Shown here in pieces: positions 7,741 to 16,174 of a stretch of 35,638 nucleotides of DNA. The stretch is taken from the NCBI GenBank assembly GCA_949288735.1, contig CASELE010000017.1, positions 1 through 35,638 on the forward strand, given 5' to 3'. This DNA comes from an uncultured Alistipes sp. Its GTDB lineage: Bacteria; Bacteroidota; Bacteroidia; Bacteroidales; Rikenellaceae. Numbering within the stretch: the first letter of the stretch is position 1; every line of letters begins with the position of its first letter. A program made the translations under genes and the position numbers. The notes under the pieces were generated by a model that saw nothing but the letters and a program-made list of their open reading frames with translations, made no database searches and was not told where the DNA came from.

Positions 7741-8697
7741 ATGTTAAAGATTGGTGTGGACGCCATGGGCGGCGATTTTGCTCCCGAGGCAGCGGTGAAG
7801 GGCGCTGTTCTGGCGCTCGGGTCGCTGGCTCCGGAGAGTCGGATCGTGCTTTTCGGCGACCGGACACGCATCGAGCCTCTGCTGGCTGCCGAGGGGTGCC
7901 CGGCCGACCGCTTCGATATCGTGCATACGACCGAGGTGATCGAGATGGGCGACCATCCGGCCAAGGCTTTCCAGAGCAAGAGCGACTCGAGCATCACGGT
8001 GGGCTTCGGCCATCTGGCGCGGGGCGCCGTGCAGGGCTTCGCGAGCGCCGGTTCGACCGGAGCGATGATGGTGGGCTCGATGTATGCGGTCAAGCCGATC
8101 GAGGGGGTGATCCGCCCGACCATCTCGTCGACGGTCCCGACCCTTTCGGGCCGTCCGGTCGTGCTGCTGGACGTGGGCCTGAATGTGGACTGCAAACCCG
8201 AGGTGCTCGAACAGTATGCCCTGATCGGCTCGATCTATGCCGAGGCGGTGCTGGGCGTCGCGCGTCCGCGCGTCGCACTGCTCAACATCGGCGAGGAGGA
8301 GGCCAAGGGCAACGCGCAGACCAAGGCGGCCCACGAGCTGATGAAGCAGTCGGGCCGCTACGACTTCGCGGGCAACATCGAGGCGTCGCATCTCTTTGCG
8401 GGCGATGTGGCCGACGTGGTGGTCTGCGACGGCTTCGTGGGCAATACGGTGCTCAAGCTGGTCGAGGGGCTCTACCGCATCAACGGCAAGTTGGGCTGTG
8501 CCGACAACCGGTTCTGGTCCTCGATGAACTACGAGAACGTGGGCGGTACGCCCGTGCTGGGCGTCAATGCCCCCGTGGTCATCGGCCACGGATGCTCCAC
8601 GCCTCTGGCCATCAAGAACATGATTCTGACCACCGAACAGTGCGCACGCGCCGACCTCTCGGGACGGCTGCGGCGTGCGTTCCAACATGAAAACTAA
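7741..8697 (+). CDS. plsX: Phosphate acyltransferase PlsX
   Basis: The 318-aa peripheral membrane/cytoplasmic enzyme makes acyl-phosphate from acyl-ACP, the first step of the PlsX-PlsY route to phosphatidic acid. The N-terminal GVDAMGGDFAPEAAVKGAV motif, the SSITVGF and SAGSTGAMM segments and the DGFVGNTVLKLVEG segment are all family hallmarks. The C-terminal GHGCSTPLAIKNMI is also typical. The gene sits between rpmF and fabH in the common rpmF-plsX-fabH arrangement, with fabH six bases downstream. Length is slightly short of the E. coli protein but normal for Bacteroidetes. Confidence 0.96.
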   Translation: MLKIGVDAMGGDFAPEAAVKGAVLALGSLAPESRIVLFGDRTRIEPLLAAEGCPADRFDIVHTTEVIEMGDHPAKAFQSKSDSSITVGFGHLARGAVQGFASAGSTGAMMVGSMYAVKPIEGVIRPTISSTVPTLSGRPVVLLDVGLNVDCKPEVLEQYALIGSIYAEAVLGVARPRVALLNIGEEEAKGNAQTKAAHELMKQSGRYDFAGNIEASHLFAGDVADVVVCDGFVGNTVLKLVEGLYRINGKLGCADNRFWSSMNYENVGGTPVLGVNAPVVIGHGCSTPLAIKNMILTTEQCARADLSGRLRRAFQHEN

Positions 8698-8703
8698 GAG
8701 CTG

Positions 8704-9711
8704 ATGGGAAAGAAGATAACTGCGGCCATCACCGGTGTCGGCGAGTACATCCCCGATTACGTGCTGACCAACGACGAGTTGTGTCACATGGTCGATACGA
8801 CCAACGAATGGATCATGTCGCACATGGGTATCCGTACGCGGCATATCCTGAAGGGTGAGGGGGTCGGCACCTCCTACATGGGTGCCCGCGCAATCATCAA
8901 TCTGCTGGATAGGACCGGTACCGATCCGATGGAGGTGGACCAGGTGATCTGCGCCACCATCACGCCCGACATGCTCTTCCCTTCGACGGGCAACCTGATC
9001 GCCGACCAGGCGGGCTGCAAGAAGGCCTTCGCCTACGACGTCTCGGCAGCCTGCAGCGGCTTCCTCTTCGCGCTCTCGACGGGCGCGCAGTTCATCGAGA
9101 CGGGCCGCTGCCGCAAGGTGGTGGTAGTGGGTGCCGACAAGATGTCCTCCATCGTCGACTACACCGACCGCAAGACCTGCCCGATCTTCGGCGACGGCGC
9201 GGCCGCCGTGCTCCTCGAGCCGACGACCGACGGAACCGGTGTCCTCGACTTCGACCTCCACTCGGACGGCTCGGGCGAGATCCATCTCTTCATGAAGGCG
9301 GGCGGCTCGCGCTATCCGGCGACGAAGGAGACGGTGGAGAACAACTGGCATACGATCACGCAGGACGGCCCGGCCGTCTTCAAGGCGGCCGTTTCGAACA
9401 TGGCCGACGTCTCGGTCGAGATGATGCGCCGCCACAATCTGACGGCCGACGACATCCGCTACTTCGTTCCGCATCAGGCCAACCTGCGCATCATCGACGC
9501 CGTGGCGCGCCGCATGGGGCTGACCAAGGAGAAGTGCATGATCAACATCGACCGCAACGGCAACACCACGGCGGCGACCATCCCGACCTGTCTCTTCGAC
9601 TACGAGAAGGAGCTGCGCCCGGGCGACAACCTCATCCTCGCCTCGTTCGGCGGAGGATATACGTGGGGCTCGGTCTACGTGAAGTGGGCCTACGACGGCT
9701 CGAAGGCCTGA
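8704..9711 (+). CDS. fabH: 3-oxoacyl-ACP synthase III (KAS III)
   Basis: The 335-aa enzyme condenses an acyl-CoA primer with malonyl-ACP to start fatty-acid synthesis. The catalytic triad is visible: Cys117 in DVSAACSGF, His257 in VPHQANLRI and Asn287 in NGNTTAATIP. Last gene of the DUF177-rpmF-plsX-fabH operon, with a strong terminator directly after. Bacteroidales make branched and odd-chain fatty acids, so this FabH may prefer branched primers; the sequence alone does not show that. Confidence 0.96.
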   Translation: MGKKITAAITGVGEYIPDYVLTNDELCHMVDTTNEWIMSHMGIRTRHILKGEGVGTSYMGARAIINLLDRTGTDPMEVDQVICATITPDMLFPSTGNLIADQAGCKKAFAYDVSAACSGFLFALSTGAQFIETGRCRKVVVVGADKMSSIVDYTDRKTCPIFGDGAAAVLLEPTTDGTGVLDFDLHSDGSGEIHLFMKAGGSRYPATKETVENNWHTITQDGPAVFKAAVSNMADVSVEMMRRHNLTADDIRYFVPHQANLRIIDAVARRMGLTKEKCMINIDRNGNTTAATIPTCLFDYEKELRPGDNLILASFGGGYTWGSVYVKWAYDGSKA

Positions 9712-9733
9712 AAGCTCCCGGTACGGTGACTCC

Positions 9734-9770
9734 GGCGGGCGGAACACAAGTTCCGCCCGCCGTTTTTTTT
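9734..9770 (+). terminator. Rho-independent terminator of the fabH operon
   Basis: GGCGGGCGGAAC (9734-9745) pairs perfectly with GTTCCGCCCGCC (9750-9761) around loop ACAA, followed by G and eight T (9763-9770). Confidence 0.95.
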
Positions 9771-9794
9771 CGGACAGGATAGCGGAAAATATCC

Positions 9795-9802
9795 TATCTT
9801 TG
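9795..9802 (+). promoter_or_regulatory. -7 element of the ferritin gene
   Basis: TATCTTTG is a perfect TAnnTTTG, 25 bases before the ferritin ATG. The expected -33 region is T-rich, coming from the end of the preceding terminator's T-run, rather than an exact TTTG. Confidence 0.75.
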
Positions 9803-9827
9803 TGCAGAATGTGAGACCTAAAATTTT

Positions 9828-10358
9828 ATGGATATGTTGTCGCAACGTTTGCAGGATGCGCTCAATGCGCAGATCAACGCCGAGTTCTGGTCGGCCTATC
9901 TCTACCTTTCGATGTCGATGGACTGCGCCGCCAAGGGGCTGAAGGGAACGTCGCACTGGTTTTCGGTGCAGTTCCGCGAAGAGCAGGACCATGCGCGGAT
10001 TCTGATCGACTACATGCTCTCGCGCGGCGGCGTGGTCAAGCTGGCCCCCATCGCCGAGGTGCGCACCTCGTGGAACTCGCCGCTCGAGGCCTTCGAAGAG
10101 ACGCTCGCCCACGAACGCCGGGTGACGGCCATGTTCGACGAGCTCTGCCGTCTGGCCGCCGAGGAGCACGACTACGCTACGGCCAACCGACTCGTCTGGT
10201 TCGTCGACGAGCAGATCGAGGAGGAGTCGGAGGCCCAGGAGAAGCTCGACGCCCTGCGTGCCGTCGAGGGCAACAAGTTCGGCATCTACATGCTCGACAA
10301 GGAGCTGGGAGCCCGCACCTATACCCCTGCGGCGCCGCTTGCCGCCCAGGGCGAGTAA
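9828..10358 (+). CDS. ftnA: Non-haem bacterial ferritin
   Basis: The 176-aa iron-storage protein is predicted to form 24-mers that oxidise Fe(II) and store it as a mineral. Ferroxidase ligands are in place: Glu19 (NAEF), Glu52 and His55 (REEQDHA), Glu96 (AHER) and Glu128-Gln129 (VDEQIEEE). Tyr26 lies in the expected spot. No haem-binding Met of bacterioferritin is apparent. The gene has its own promoter and is followed by a hairpin, so it is monocistronic. In Bacteroides the homologue is induced by oxygen and iron; no regulator site is recognisable here. Confidence 0.95.
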   Translation: MDMLSQRLQDALNAQINAEFWSAYLYLSMSMDCAAKGLKGTSHWFSVQFREEQDHARILIDYMLSRGGVVKLAPIAEVRTSWNSPLEAFEETLAHERRVTAMFDELCRLAAEEHDYATANRLVWFVDEQIEEESEAQEKLDALRAVEGNKFGIYMLDKELGARTYTPAAPLAAQGE

Positions 10359-10381
10359 GGGACTCCGCATGCCCGAATCCG

Positions 10382-10420
10382 GGGCCGCCGTACCCATGCC
10401 GGGTGCGGCGGCCCTTCGTT
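10382..10420. terminator. Terminator between ferritin and the DedA-like gene
   Basis: GGGCCGCCG-T-ACCC (10382-10395) pairs with GGGT-G-CGGCGGCCC (10401-10414, one mismatch) around a short loop, followed by TTCGTTT. It ends the ferritin transcript and may also serve the convergent gene. Confidence 0.7.
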
Positions 10421-10455
10421 TGCGGGGCGGTCTGGTGCGCCGGATCTCCCGCCGC

Positions 10456-10917
10456 TTATGCGGCGGCCAGTGCGGCCCAGCTCCACGGGAGCCAGAGCGC
10501 CGCGTAGCGCAGCAGCTTGCCCGTGGCCATCGCCGCGGTCGTGATCCAGAGGTTGGCCCGCATGAGGCCCAGCACGACGGCCACCGCCTCGCCGATGACG
10601 GGCAGGAAGGCGAAGAAACCCATCAAGGCCCCGCGGCCCGCCAGGAAACGGCGCGCCCGGGCGAGTTTCTCCTCGCCGATACCCAGCCGGGCTATCCACT
10701 CGGGCCGTCCCAGCCGTCCGATGCCGTAGCAGCTCATGCCCCCCAGCGTGTTGCCCGCCGTGGCCGCCGCGATGCATCCCGCCGGGTCGAGTCCCAGTCC
10801 GAGCAGCGCCACGAAGAGCACCTCGGAGCCGAGCGGCAGGATGCTCCCCGCGGCGAAGGCGGCGAGAAAGAGGCCCCAGTAGCCCCAGTCGAACAGCAGT
10901 TGCGTGAGTGTCTCCAT
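10456..10917 (-). CDS. DedA/YqaA-like membrane protein
   Basis: A 153-aa integral membrane protein with about four hydrophobic segments, including [20 protein letters not shown] and the [20 protein letters not shown] end. It belongs to the VTT/DedA superfamily, closest in layout to short YqaA-type members (SILPLGSEV motif, then a re-entrant-like [16 protein letters not shown] segment). DedA relatives act as lipid-carrier flippases or in membrane homeostasis; the substrate of YqaA-type proteins is not established. The start at 10917 ([15 protein letters not shown]) is preferred because the upstream in-frame ATG at 10944 overlaps a -7 element. Stand-alone gene, convergent to ferritin and divergent from fumarase. 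Confidence 0.82.
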   Translation of the reverse strand: METLTQLLFDWGYWGLFLAAFAAGSILPLGSEVLFVALLGLGLDPAGCIAAATAGNTLGGMSCYGIGRLGRPEWIARLGIGEEKLARARRFLAGRGALMGFFAFLPVIGEAVAVVLGLMRANLWITTAAMATGKLLRYAALWLPWSWAALAAA

Positions 10918-10941
10918 GTCCGGCGCATTGTCGGTGCGGCG

Positions 10942-10949
10942 CAAAGATA
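10942..10949 (-). promoter_or_regulatory. -7 element of the DedA-like gene
   Basis: On the minus strand this reads TATCTTTG, a perfect TAnnTTTG, 24 bases before the ATG at 10917. Confidence 0.7.
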
Positions 10950-11055
10950 CGAAAAGCCCTCCATTCCGTGTCTACGTTCGGCGGTGCGGACGGGTCCGTG
11001 TCGCGAAAATGTCGGAGGCTTCGGGCCGGTCCGGACGATTGTCGGATAGTTTTTG

Positions 11056-11063
11056 TATTTTTG
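11056..11063 (+). promoter_or_regulatory. -7 element of the fumarase operon
   Basis: TATTTTTG matches TAnnTTTG. It lies 62 bases before the fumarase ATG and faces away from the DedA-like promoter at 10942-10949. No clear -33 TTTG is present. Confidence 0.6.
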
Positions 11064-11125
11064 TACGGTTTTCCGCGGCGACGCCGCGACCCGGACCGAA
11101 AGAAGAATCAAACAATACGAACGCT

Positions 11126-12739
11126 ATGGCTGAATTCATCTACCAGGAACCCTTCCCCGTCGGGGAGGACCGTACGGAGTACCGTCTGCTGACGAAGGAG
11201 TACGTGAAGGTCGTCGAGTGCGACGGCCGCAAGATACTGAAGGTCGATCCACGGGGGCTCGAACTGCTTTCGAAGGAGGCCTACGGCGACGTGTCGTTCT
11301 ATCTGCGCACCGCGCATCTGCAGAAGCTGCGCAACATCCTCGACGATGCGGAGGCGACCGACAACGACAAGTTCGTGGCCTACACCATGCTGCTCAACCA
11401 GGCGGTGGCCGCCGAGGGCGAACTGCCCACCTGCCAGGATACGGGTACGGCCATCTGCATCGCCCACAAGGGTGAAGATGTCTGGACCGGCGCCGACGAC
11501 GCCGAGCACATCGCCCGCGGCGTCTGGGAGACCTACCGTGACCGTAACCTGCGTTACTCGCAGGTGGTCCCCTTCACCATGACCGACGAGAAGAACTCGG
11601 GTACGAACCTGCCCGCACAGATCGACATCTACGGCGGCAAGCCCGGCATGGAGTACGAGTTCCTCTTCATCACCAAGGGGGGCGGTTCGGCCAACAAGAC
11701 CTTCCTCTACCAGCAGACCAAGGCGCTGCTCAACGAGGAGTCGCTCGGGAAGTTCATCCGCGAGCACATCTTCGATCTGGGCACCTCGGCCTGCCCTCCC
11801 TACCATCTGGCCATCTGCATCGGCGGCACCTCGGCCGAGATGTGCCTCTCGACCGTAAAGAAGGCCTCGGCCGGCTATCTCGACGAGCTGCCCACCTCGG
11901 GCAACGAGGGCGGCCGCTGCTTCCGTGACCTCGAGTGGGAGGAGAAGGTGCTGCGGATCTGCCGCGAGAGCGGCGTGGGCGCCCAGTTCGGCGGCAAGTA
12001 CCTGGTGCATGACGTCCGTGTCATCCGCGCGCCGCGTCACGCCGCGTCGTGCCCCGTGGCCATCGGTGTGAGCTGCTCGGCCGACCGCAATATCCGGGCG
12101 AAGATTACCCCCGAAGGCATCTTCCTCGAGCGGCTCGAGAAGAATCCGGCCCGCTTCCTGCCGGCCGAGGCGCCGGCCATGTCGCCCGCCGTGGAGATCG
12201 ATCTCGACGAGGGGATGGACAAGGTGCGTGCCATCCTGACGAAATACCCCATCAGGACCCGTCTGAATATCCGCGGTACGCTCATCGTGGCCCGCGACAT
12301 CGCCCACGCCCGCATCAAGCAGATGCTCGACGAGGGCAAGCCGATGCCCGAATACTTCAAGAAACATCCGGTCTACTACGCCGGTCCGGCCAAGACGCCG
12401 CAGGGCATGGCCTCGGGATCGTTCGGGCCGACGACGGCAGGACGCATGGATCCCTATGTGGATCTCTTCCAGAAGCACGGCGGTTCGCTGGTGATGGTCG
12501 CCAAGGGCAACCGCTCGCAGGCGGTGACGGATGCCTGCCGGGCCAACGGCGGCTTCTACCTGGGTTCGATCGGCGGCCCGGCCGCCATACTGGCCAAGAA
12601 CTCGATCAAGTCGGTCGAGGTGGTCGACTTCCCCGAACTGGGCATGGAGGCCGTGCGCAAGATCCGCGTGGAGAACTTCCCGGCCTTCATCATCGTGGAT
12701 GACAAGGGCAACGACTTTTTCGCGGAATTCAAGCACTAA
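11126..12739 (+). CDS. Fumarate hydratase, class I, iron-sulfur type
   Basis: The 537-aa enzyme interconverts fumarate and malate with an oxygen-sensitive [4Fe-4S] cluster. The alpha and beta parts are fused in one chain, as in E. coli FumA/FumB. Cluster ligands are at Cys103 (PTCQDTGTA), Cys223 (TSACPPYH) and Cys317 (SCSADRN), almost the same positions as in FumA. The beta-domain signature [16 protein letters not shown] is near the C-terminus. The start ATG at 11126 ([11 protein letters not shown]) is preferred over in-frame codons further upstream that would span the promoter. First gene of a run that ends with malate dehydrogenase; the two enzymes are neighbours in the reductive succinate pathway used by Bacteroidales. 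Confidence 0.95.
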   Translation: MAEFIYQEPFPVGEDRTEYRLLTKEYVKVVECDGRKILKVDPRGLELLSKEAYGDVSFYLRTAHLQKLRNILDDAEATDNDKFVAYTMLLNQAVAAEGELPTCQDTGTAICIAHKGEDVWTGADDAEHIARGVWETYRDRNLRYSQVVPFTMTDEKNSGTNLPAQIDIYGGKPGMEYEFLFITKGGGSANKTFLYQQTKALLNEESLGKFIREHIFDLGTSACPPYHLAICIGGTSAEMCLSTVKKASAGYLDELPTSGNEGGRCFRDLEWEEKVLRICRESGVGAQFGGKYLVHDVRVIRAPRHAASCPVAIGVSCSADRNIRAKITPEGIFLERLEKNPARFLPAEAPAMSPAVEIDLDEGMDKVRAILTKYPIRTRLNIRGTLIVARDIAHARIKQMLDEGKPMPEYFKKHPVYYAGPAKTPQGMASGSFGPTTAGRMDPYVDLFQKHGGSLVMVAKGNRSQAVTDACRANGGFYLGSIGGPAAILAKNSIKSVEVVDFPELGMEAVRKIRVENFPAFIIVDDKGNDFFAEFKH

Positions 12740-12769
12740 AACCGGCGATTCCGTCGTTGATAGGACGAC

Positions 12770-14611
12770 ATGCGTAGACTGATAGCGAATACGGCGCTCG
12801 TGCTGCTCTTCGTGGCGGCCTCGCTGCGTGCCGTGGCGGCCGACGAGGTCACCTTCGAGGCCGATGCCCCGATGCTTGTCGCGGCGGGCGAGGTCTTCAG
12901 GGTGGAGTTCACCGTGAGTGCCACTCCCGACGACGACTCGTTCGTCGCCCCCTCGTTCGACGGTTTCGACCTGCTGGCCGGGCCGGTCCTCTCCACGCGC
13001 CGCTCGGTCGAGCTGATCAACGGCTCGCTGAGTTCGTCGCTGCGGATAACCTACACCTACACGCTCGTCTCCCACGAGGCGGGGACCCGCACCATCGGCG
13101 AGGCTTCGATAGCGGTGAAAGGGCGCACCTACCGTACCCGGCCGCTGCCCGTCGAGGTGGTGGCCGAACGGCAGGGCGGCGCGGCGCCGCGGGGGGCACC
13201 CTCCGCGGTGGGTGCCGCGGCTCCCTCGGAGCGAGTGGGCAAGGACGACCTGCTGCTGCGCGTGGAGGCGTCGCGGAGCTCGGTCTTCAAGGGCGAGCCG
13301 CTGCGTGTCTCGTTCAAGCTCAGCCAGCGGGTGAACGTCGTCGGCTTCGAGGAGGTGAAACTCCCCTCGTTCGACGGCTTCTGGGCCCAGGAGCTGCCCA
13401 CGGACGGGGCACGGCCGGTGCGGGAGACAATCGGGGGCAGGATCTACGAGACGACCGTCATCAAGGAGTATCTGCTCTATCCGCAGCAGGCCGGACGGCT
13501 CACCGTCGAGCCCGCCGCACTGACGGCCGTGGCGCAGATCGTGGTTCCGGGGCGCAACCCCGACCCCTTCTTCGGCGGACCCGAGGTATACAACGTGCGG
13601 CGGAAGCTGCGCACGGCTCAGCTGCGGGTCGAGGTGAAGGAGCTGCCGGAGGGAGCGCCCGGGGATTTCAGCGGCGCCGTGGGGTCGTTCCGCATGGAGA
13701 CCACACCGCCGCCCGCCCGTCTGGCGGCCAACTCGTCGGCCACCTATACGGTGAAGATCTCCGGCACGGGCAACCTGCCCTTCGTGCAGGCGCCCCGGCT
13801 CGTCCTTCCCGGCTCGTTCGAGCAGTACAATACGAAGACCATCGAATCGATCAACTCCTCGGCGGCCGGGACGACCGGTTACCGGCAGTTCGAATACCCC
13901 TTCATCGCCCGGGCCGAGGGTCTCTACGACATCCCGCCCGTGGAGTTCACCTATTTCGATCCCGAAAAGAGGCAGTATGTGGCCCTTTCGTCGGAGAGCC
14001 TCGCGCTGGAGATCACTCCCGATGCGAAAAGGGGTGGGGATACTCCCGTGGTGCTGGGTGGCCGCGGCCTCACGAAGGAGGAGGTGAAACTTCTGGGACA
14101 GGATATCCGCTTCATCCGGGTGGATGCTCCGCAGCTGCGCGGTGCGGGACGTCCCTTTCTCTTCAGTCCGCTCTACTTCGCCCTGCTCGGCGGACTGCTG
14201 CTGGCGGCGGCCGGGTGCTACGTCGCGTTGAGACGCCGCATCCGTGAGTCGCAGAACGCCGCGCTCATGCGCGGCCGGCGGGCCAGCAAGGTCGCCGTGC
14301 AGCGTTTCCGGGCCGCCCGCCGCTACATGGCCGAACAGAACCGGCGAGCCTTCTACGAGGAGATGCTGCGGGCGCTGTGGGGCTATATGGGCGACAAGCT
14401 CAATATCCCGGTGGCGAACCTCACGAAGGAGTCGGTACGCGAGGAGCTGCACAAGCGCGGTGTCGCGCCCGAGGAGTCGCAGCGTTTCGCTACGATTGTC
14501 ACGCGGTGCGAGGAGGAGCAGTATTCGCCCGTGGAGTCGGCCCGGATGGGCGATCTCTACGCCGACGGCATCGATTTTGTATCACGGATTGAGTCCGCCA
14601 TCAAAAGATAA
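12770..14611 (+). CDS. batD: BatD-like protein (aerotolerance cluster)
   Basis: A 613-aa exported membrane protein. Residues 1-24 form a signal peptide. A long beta-rich periplasmic region with repeated Ig-like segments follows, including an early FDLLAGP motif common to BatD proteins. A transmembrane helix lies at about 461-488, and a cytoplasmic helical tail of about 125 residues contains RFRAARRYMAEQN. In B. fragilis the Bat proteins were linked to oxygen tolerance, though later work ties the cluster to envelope or MoxR-type chaperone functions. Here it follows fumarase by 30 bases and is directly followed by batE. The usual batA, batB, batC, DUF58 and moxR genes are absent from this window. 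The gene name rests on fold, length and the partner batE. Confidence 0.85.
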   Translation: MRRLIANTALVLLFVAASLRAVAADEVTFEADAPMLVAAGEVFRVEFTVSATPDDDSFVAPSFDGFDLLAGPVLSTRRSVELINGSLSSSLRITYTYTLVSHEAGTRTIGEASIAVKGRTYRTRPLPVEVVAERQGGAAPRGAPSAVGAAAPSERVGKDDLLLRVEASRSSVFKGEPLRVSFKLSQRVNVVGFEEVKLPSFDGFWAQELPTDGARPVRETIGGRIYETTVIKEYLLYPQQAGRLTVEPAALTAVAQIVVPGRNPDPFFGGPEVYNVRRKLRTAQLRVEVKELPEGAPGDFSGAVGSFRMETTPPPARLAANSSATYTVKISGTGNLPFVQAPRLVLPGSFEQYNTKTIESINSSAAGTTGYRQFEYPFIARAEGLYDIPPVEFTYFDPEKRQYVALSSESLALEITPDAKRGGDTPVVLGGRGLTKEEVKLLGQDIRFIRVDAPQLRGAGRPFLFSPLYFALLGGLLLAAAGCYVALRRRIRESQNAALMRGRRASKVAVQRFRAARRYMAEQNRRAFYEEMLRALWGYMGDKLNIPVANLTKESVREELHKRGVAPEESQRFATIVTRCEEEQYSPVESARMGDLYADGIDFVSRIESAIKR

Positions 14612-14617
14612 GAGCGT

Positions 14618-15469
14618 ATGACCCGAACGACCAGGAGAACGAACGCCGCCCTGAGACGCTGTCTGCGGGGTCTTGCGGTGCTGCTGCTCATGCTCGGCAC
14701 CGCCCGGGCCGCAGCCGCGGAGCCCGAAGCGGCGGATACGCTTGCCGCAGGAGACCTGCCGGCGGAGCCGTTCCGTCCCGACGGACTGTGGGACAAGGGC
14801 AATACGGCCTATCTGAACGGCGATTACGGCGGTGCCATCGAGCAGTACGGCAGGATACTCGACGCGGGGCTCGTCTCGGCCCGTCTTTACTACAATCTGG
14901 CCAACGCCTACTTCAAGGAGGGACGTCTCGGCGAGTCGATACTCTACTATCACCGCTCGCTGCGTCTGGCGCCGGGCAACGAGGATGCGCGCTACAATCT
15001 GGAGGTGGCCGAGGCCATGACGCGCGACCGGATCGAGGAGATCCCCGAATTCTTCGCTGTGGCCTGGATGCGGGCGCTGAGCCGCGCGATGGGCTGCACG
15101 GCCTGGAGCGCGGTGTCGCTCGTCGGCCTGGCCGCGATGCTCGCCCTCCTGCTGCTCTTCGTGCTGGCGCGGCGCATCGTTCTGCGCAAGACGGGATTCT
15201 ACGGTACACTGGCGGCCTTTCTGCTCTTCGTGCTGGCGACCTGGTGCGCGGCCATCGAACGGCGTGACCTGCTCCGCTCGGACGAGGCGATAGTCCTGAG
15301 CGCCTCGGCTGCGGTGAAGAGTTCGCCCGACAGGGCCGCGACCGACCTATTCGTGCTGCACGAAGGGACGAAGGCTACCGTGACGGGCGAGCTGGAGGGG
15401 TGGAGCGAAATCACCCTCGCCGACGGCAAGAAGGGGTGGCTCGAGAGCCGGAACATAGAGGTGATCTGA
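14618..15469 (+). CDS. batE: BatE-like TPR and SH3-domain membrane protein
   Basis: A 283-aa protein starting six bases after batD. Residues 1-36 form a signal peptide. TPR repeats span about 55-125 (LWDKGNTAYLNGDYGGAIEQ, then LYYNLANAYFKEGRLGESIL). Two transmembrane helices lie at about 165-215, and a C-terminal bacterial SH3-like domain (about 225-283) contains the WSEITLADGKKGWL motif. That combination defines BatE. It probably works with BatD at the inner membrane, with the TPR region as a protein-binding surface. Co-transcription with the fumarase, batD, recR and malate dehydrogenase genes is suggested by the short gaps and lack of terminators. Confidence 0.85.
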   Translation: MTRTTRRTNAALRRCLRGLAVLLLMLGTARAAAAEPEAADTLAAGDLPAEPFRPDGLWDKGNTAYLNGDYGGAIEQYGRILDAGLVSARLYYNLANAYFKEGRLGESILYYHRSLRLAPGNEDARYNLEVAEAMTRDRIEEIPEFFAVAWMRALSRAMGCTAWSAVSLVGLAAMLALLLLFVLARRIVLRKTGFYGTLAAFLLFVLATWCAAIERRDLLRSDEAIVLSASAAVKSSPDRAATDLFVLHEGTKATVTGELEGWSEITLADGKKGWLESRNIEVI

Positions 15470-15513
15470 CGGTGCGGAGCCTACCGTAGCCGTAAGAATA
15501 ATAAGAAGAGGCG

Positions 15514-16119
15514 ATGTCGAGACTGTTGCAGGATGTGGTCGAGGAGCTGTCGAAGCTGCCCGGAATAGGGAGGCGGACAGCACTGCGGCTGGCCATGCAC
15601 CTGCTGCGCATGGAGCCGCAGTCGGTGACCGAGATGACGCGCAGCATAGACCGCTTCCGCCGCGACATCAGGCGCTGCGCCTGTTGCAACAACCTCTCCG
15701 ACGAGGAGCTCTGCCCCGTGTGCGCCGATCCGGAGCGCGACCGTTCGACGGTCTGTGTGGTGGAGCAGGTGGCCGACGTGCTCTCGATAGAGCATACGCA
15801 CCAGTACCGCGGCCTCTACCATGTGCTGGGTGGAGTCATCTCGCCCATGCAGGGTATCGCTCCGTCGGATCTCACGATCGACCTGCTGTGCGGGCGTCTT
15901 GCCGGCGGGGAGGTGCGCGAGGTGATTCTGGCGATTCCCGCCTCGGTCGAGGGCGAGACGACGCGCTTCTATCTGATGAACCGGCTGAAACCCTATGCCG
16001 GCGTGAAGATTACGGCCATCGCCCGTGGCATCGGTTTCGGTGACGAGCTGGAGTATGTGGACGATCTGACCATCGCCCACGCCCTCCTCAACCGTCGCGA
16101 GGTGGAGCAGTCGGAGTGA
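15514..16119 (+). CDS. recR: Recombination protein RecR
   Basis: The 201-aa DNA-repair protein acts with RecF and RecO to load RecA on gapped DNA. A helix-hairpin-helix (LSKLPGIGRRTALRLA) is followed by a four-Cys zinc site (Cys55, Cys58, Cys67, Cys70). The Toprim domain starts at VVEQVADVLSIE and contains HVLGGVISPMQGI. Length is standard for the family. An AAGAAGAG ribosome-binding-like stretch precedes the ATG. Its place between batE and malate dehydrogenase appears to be an operon of convenience rather than a functional link. Confidence 0.96.
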   Translation: MSRLLQDVVEELSKLPGIGRRTALRLAMHLLRMEPQSVTEMTRSIDRFRRDIRRCACCNNLSDEELCPVCADPERDRSTVCVVEQVADVLSIEHTHQYRGLYHVLGGVISPMQGIAPSDLTIDLLCGRLAGGEVREVILAIPASVEGETTRFYLMNRLKPYAGVKITAIARGIGFGDELEYVDDLTIAHALLNRREVEQSE

Positions 16120-16129
16120 GAGAGAACCC

Positions 16130-16158
16130 GCGGAGCGGCCCCTGCGGGCTGCGTCCGC
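16130..16158 (+). other. Bulged hairpin between recR and malate dehydrogenase
   Basis: GCGGA-GCGGCCC (16130-16141) pairs with GGGCTGC-G-TCCGC (16146-16158), with one G-U pair and one bulged G, around loop CTGC. No T-run follows, so it would be at most a partial terminator or an mRNA-processing element. Confidence 0.4.
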
Positions 16159-16174
16159 TCAAATAGCTGTAGTT

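Noticed and set aside
7744..9747. Minus-strand open frame of about 670 codons opposite plsX and fabH
   Set aside because: Shadow of two conserved genes; His/Arg/Asp-rich composition and no recognisable features.
11108..14452. Very long minus-strand open frame (over 1100 codons) opposite fumarase and batD
   Set aside because: It lies antisense to two clearly recognisable genes, is rich in His, Arg and Gly, and has no domain pattern. Long antisense frames are expected in GC-rich coding DNA.
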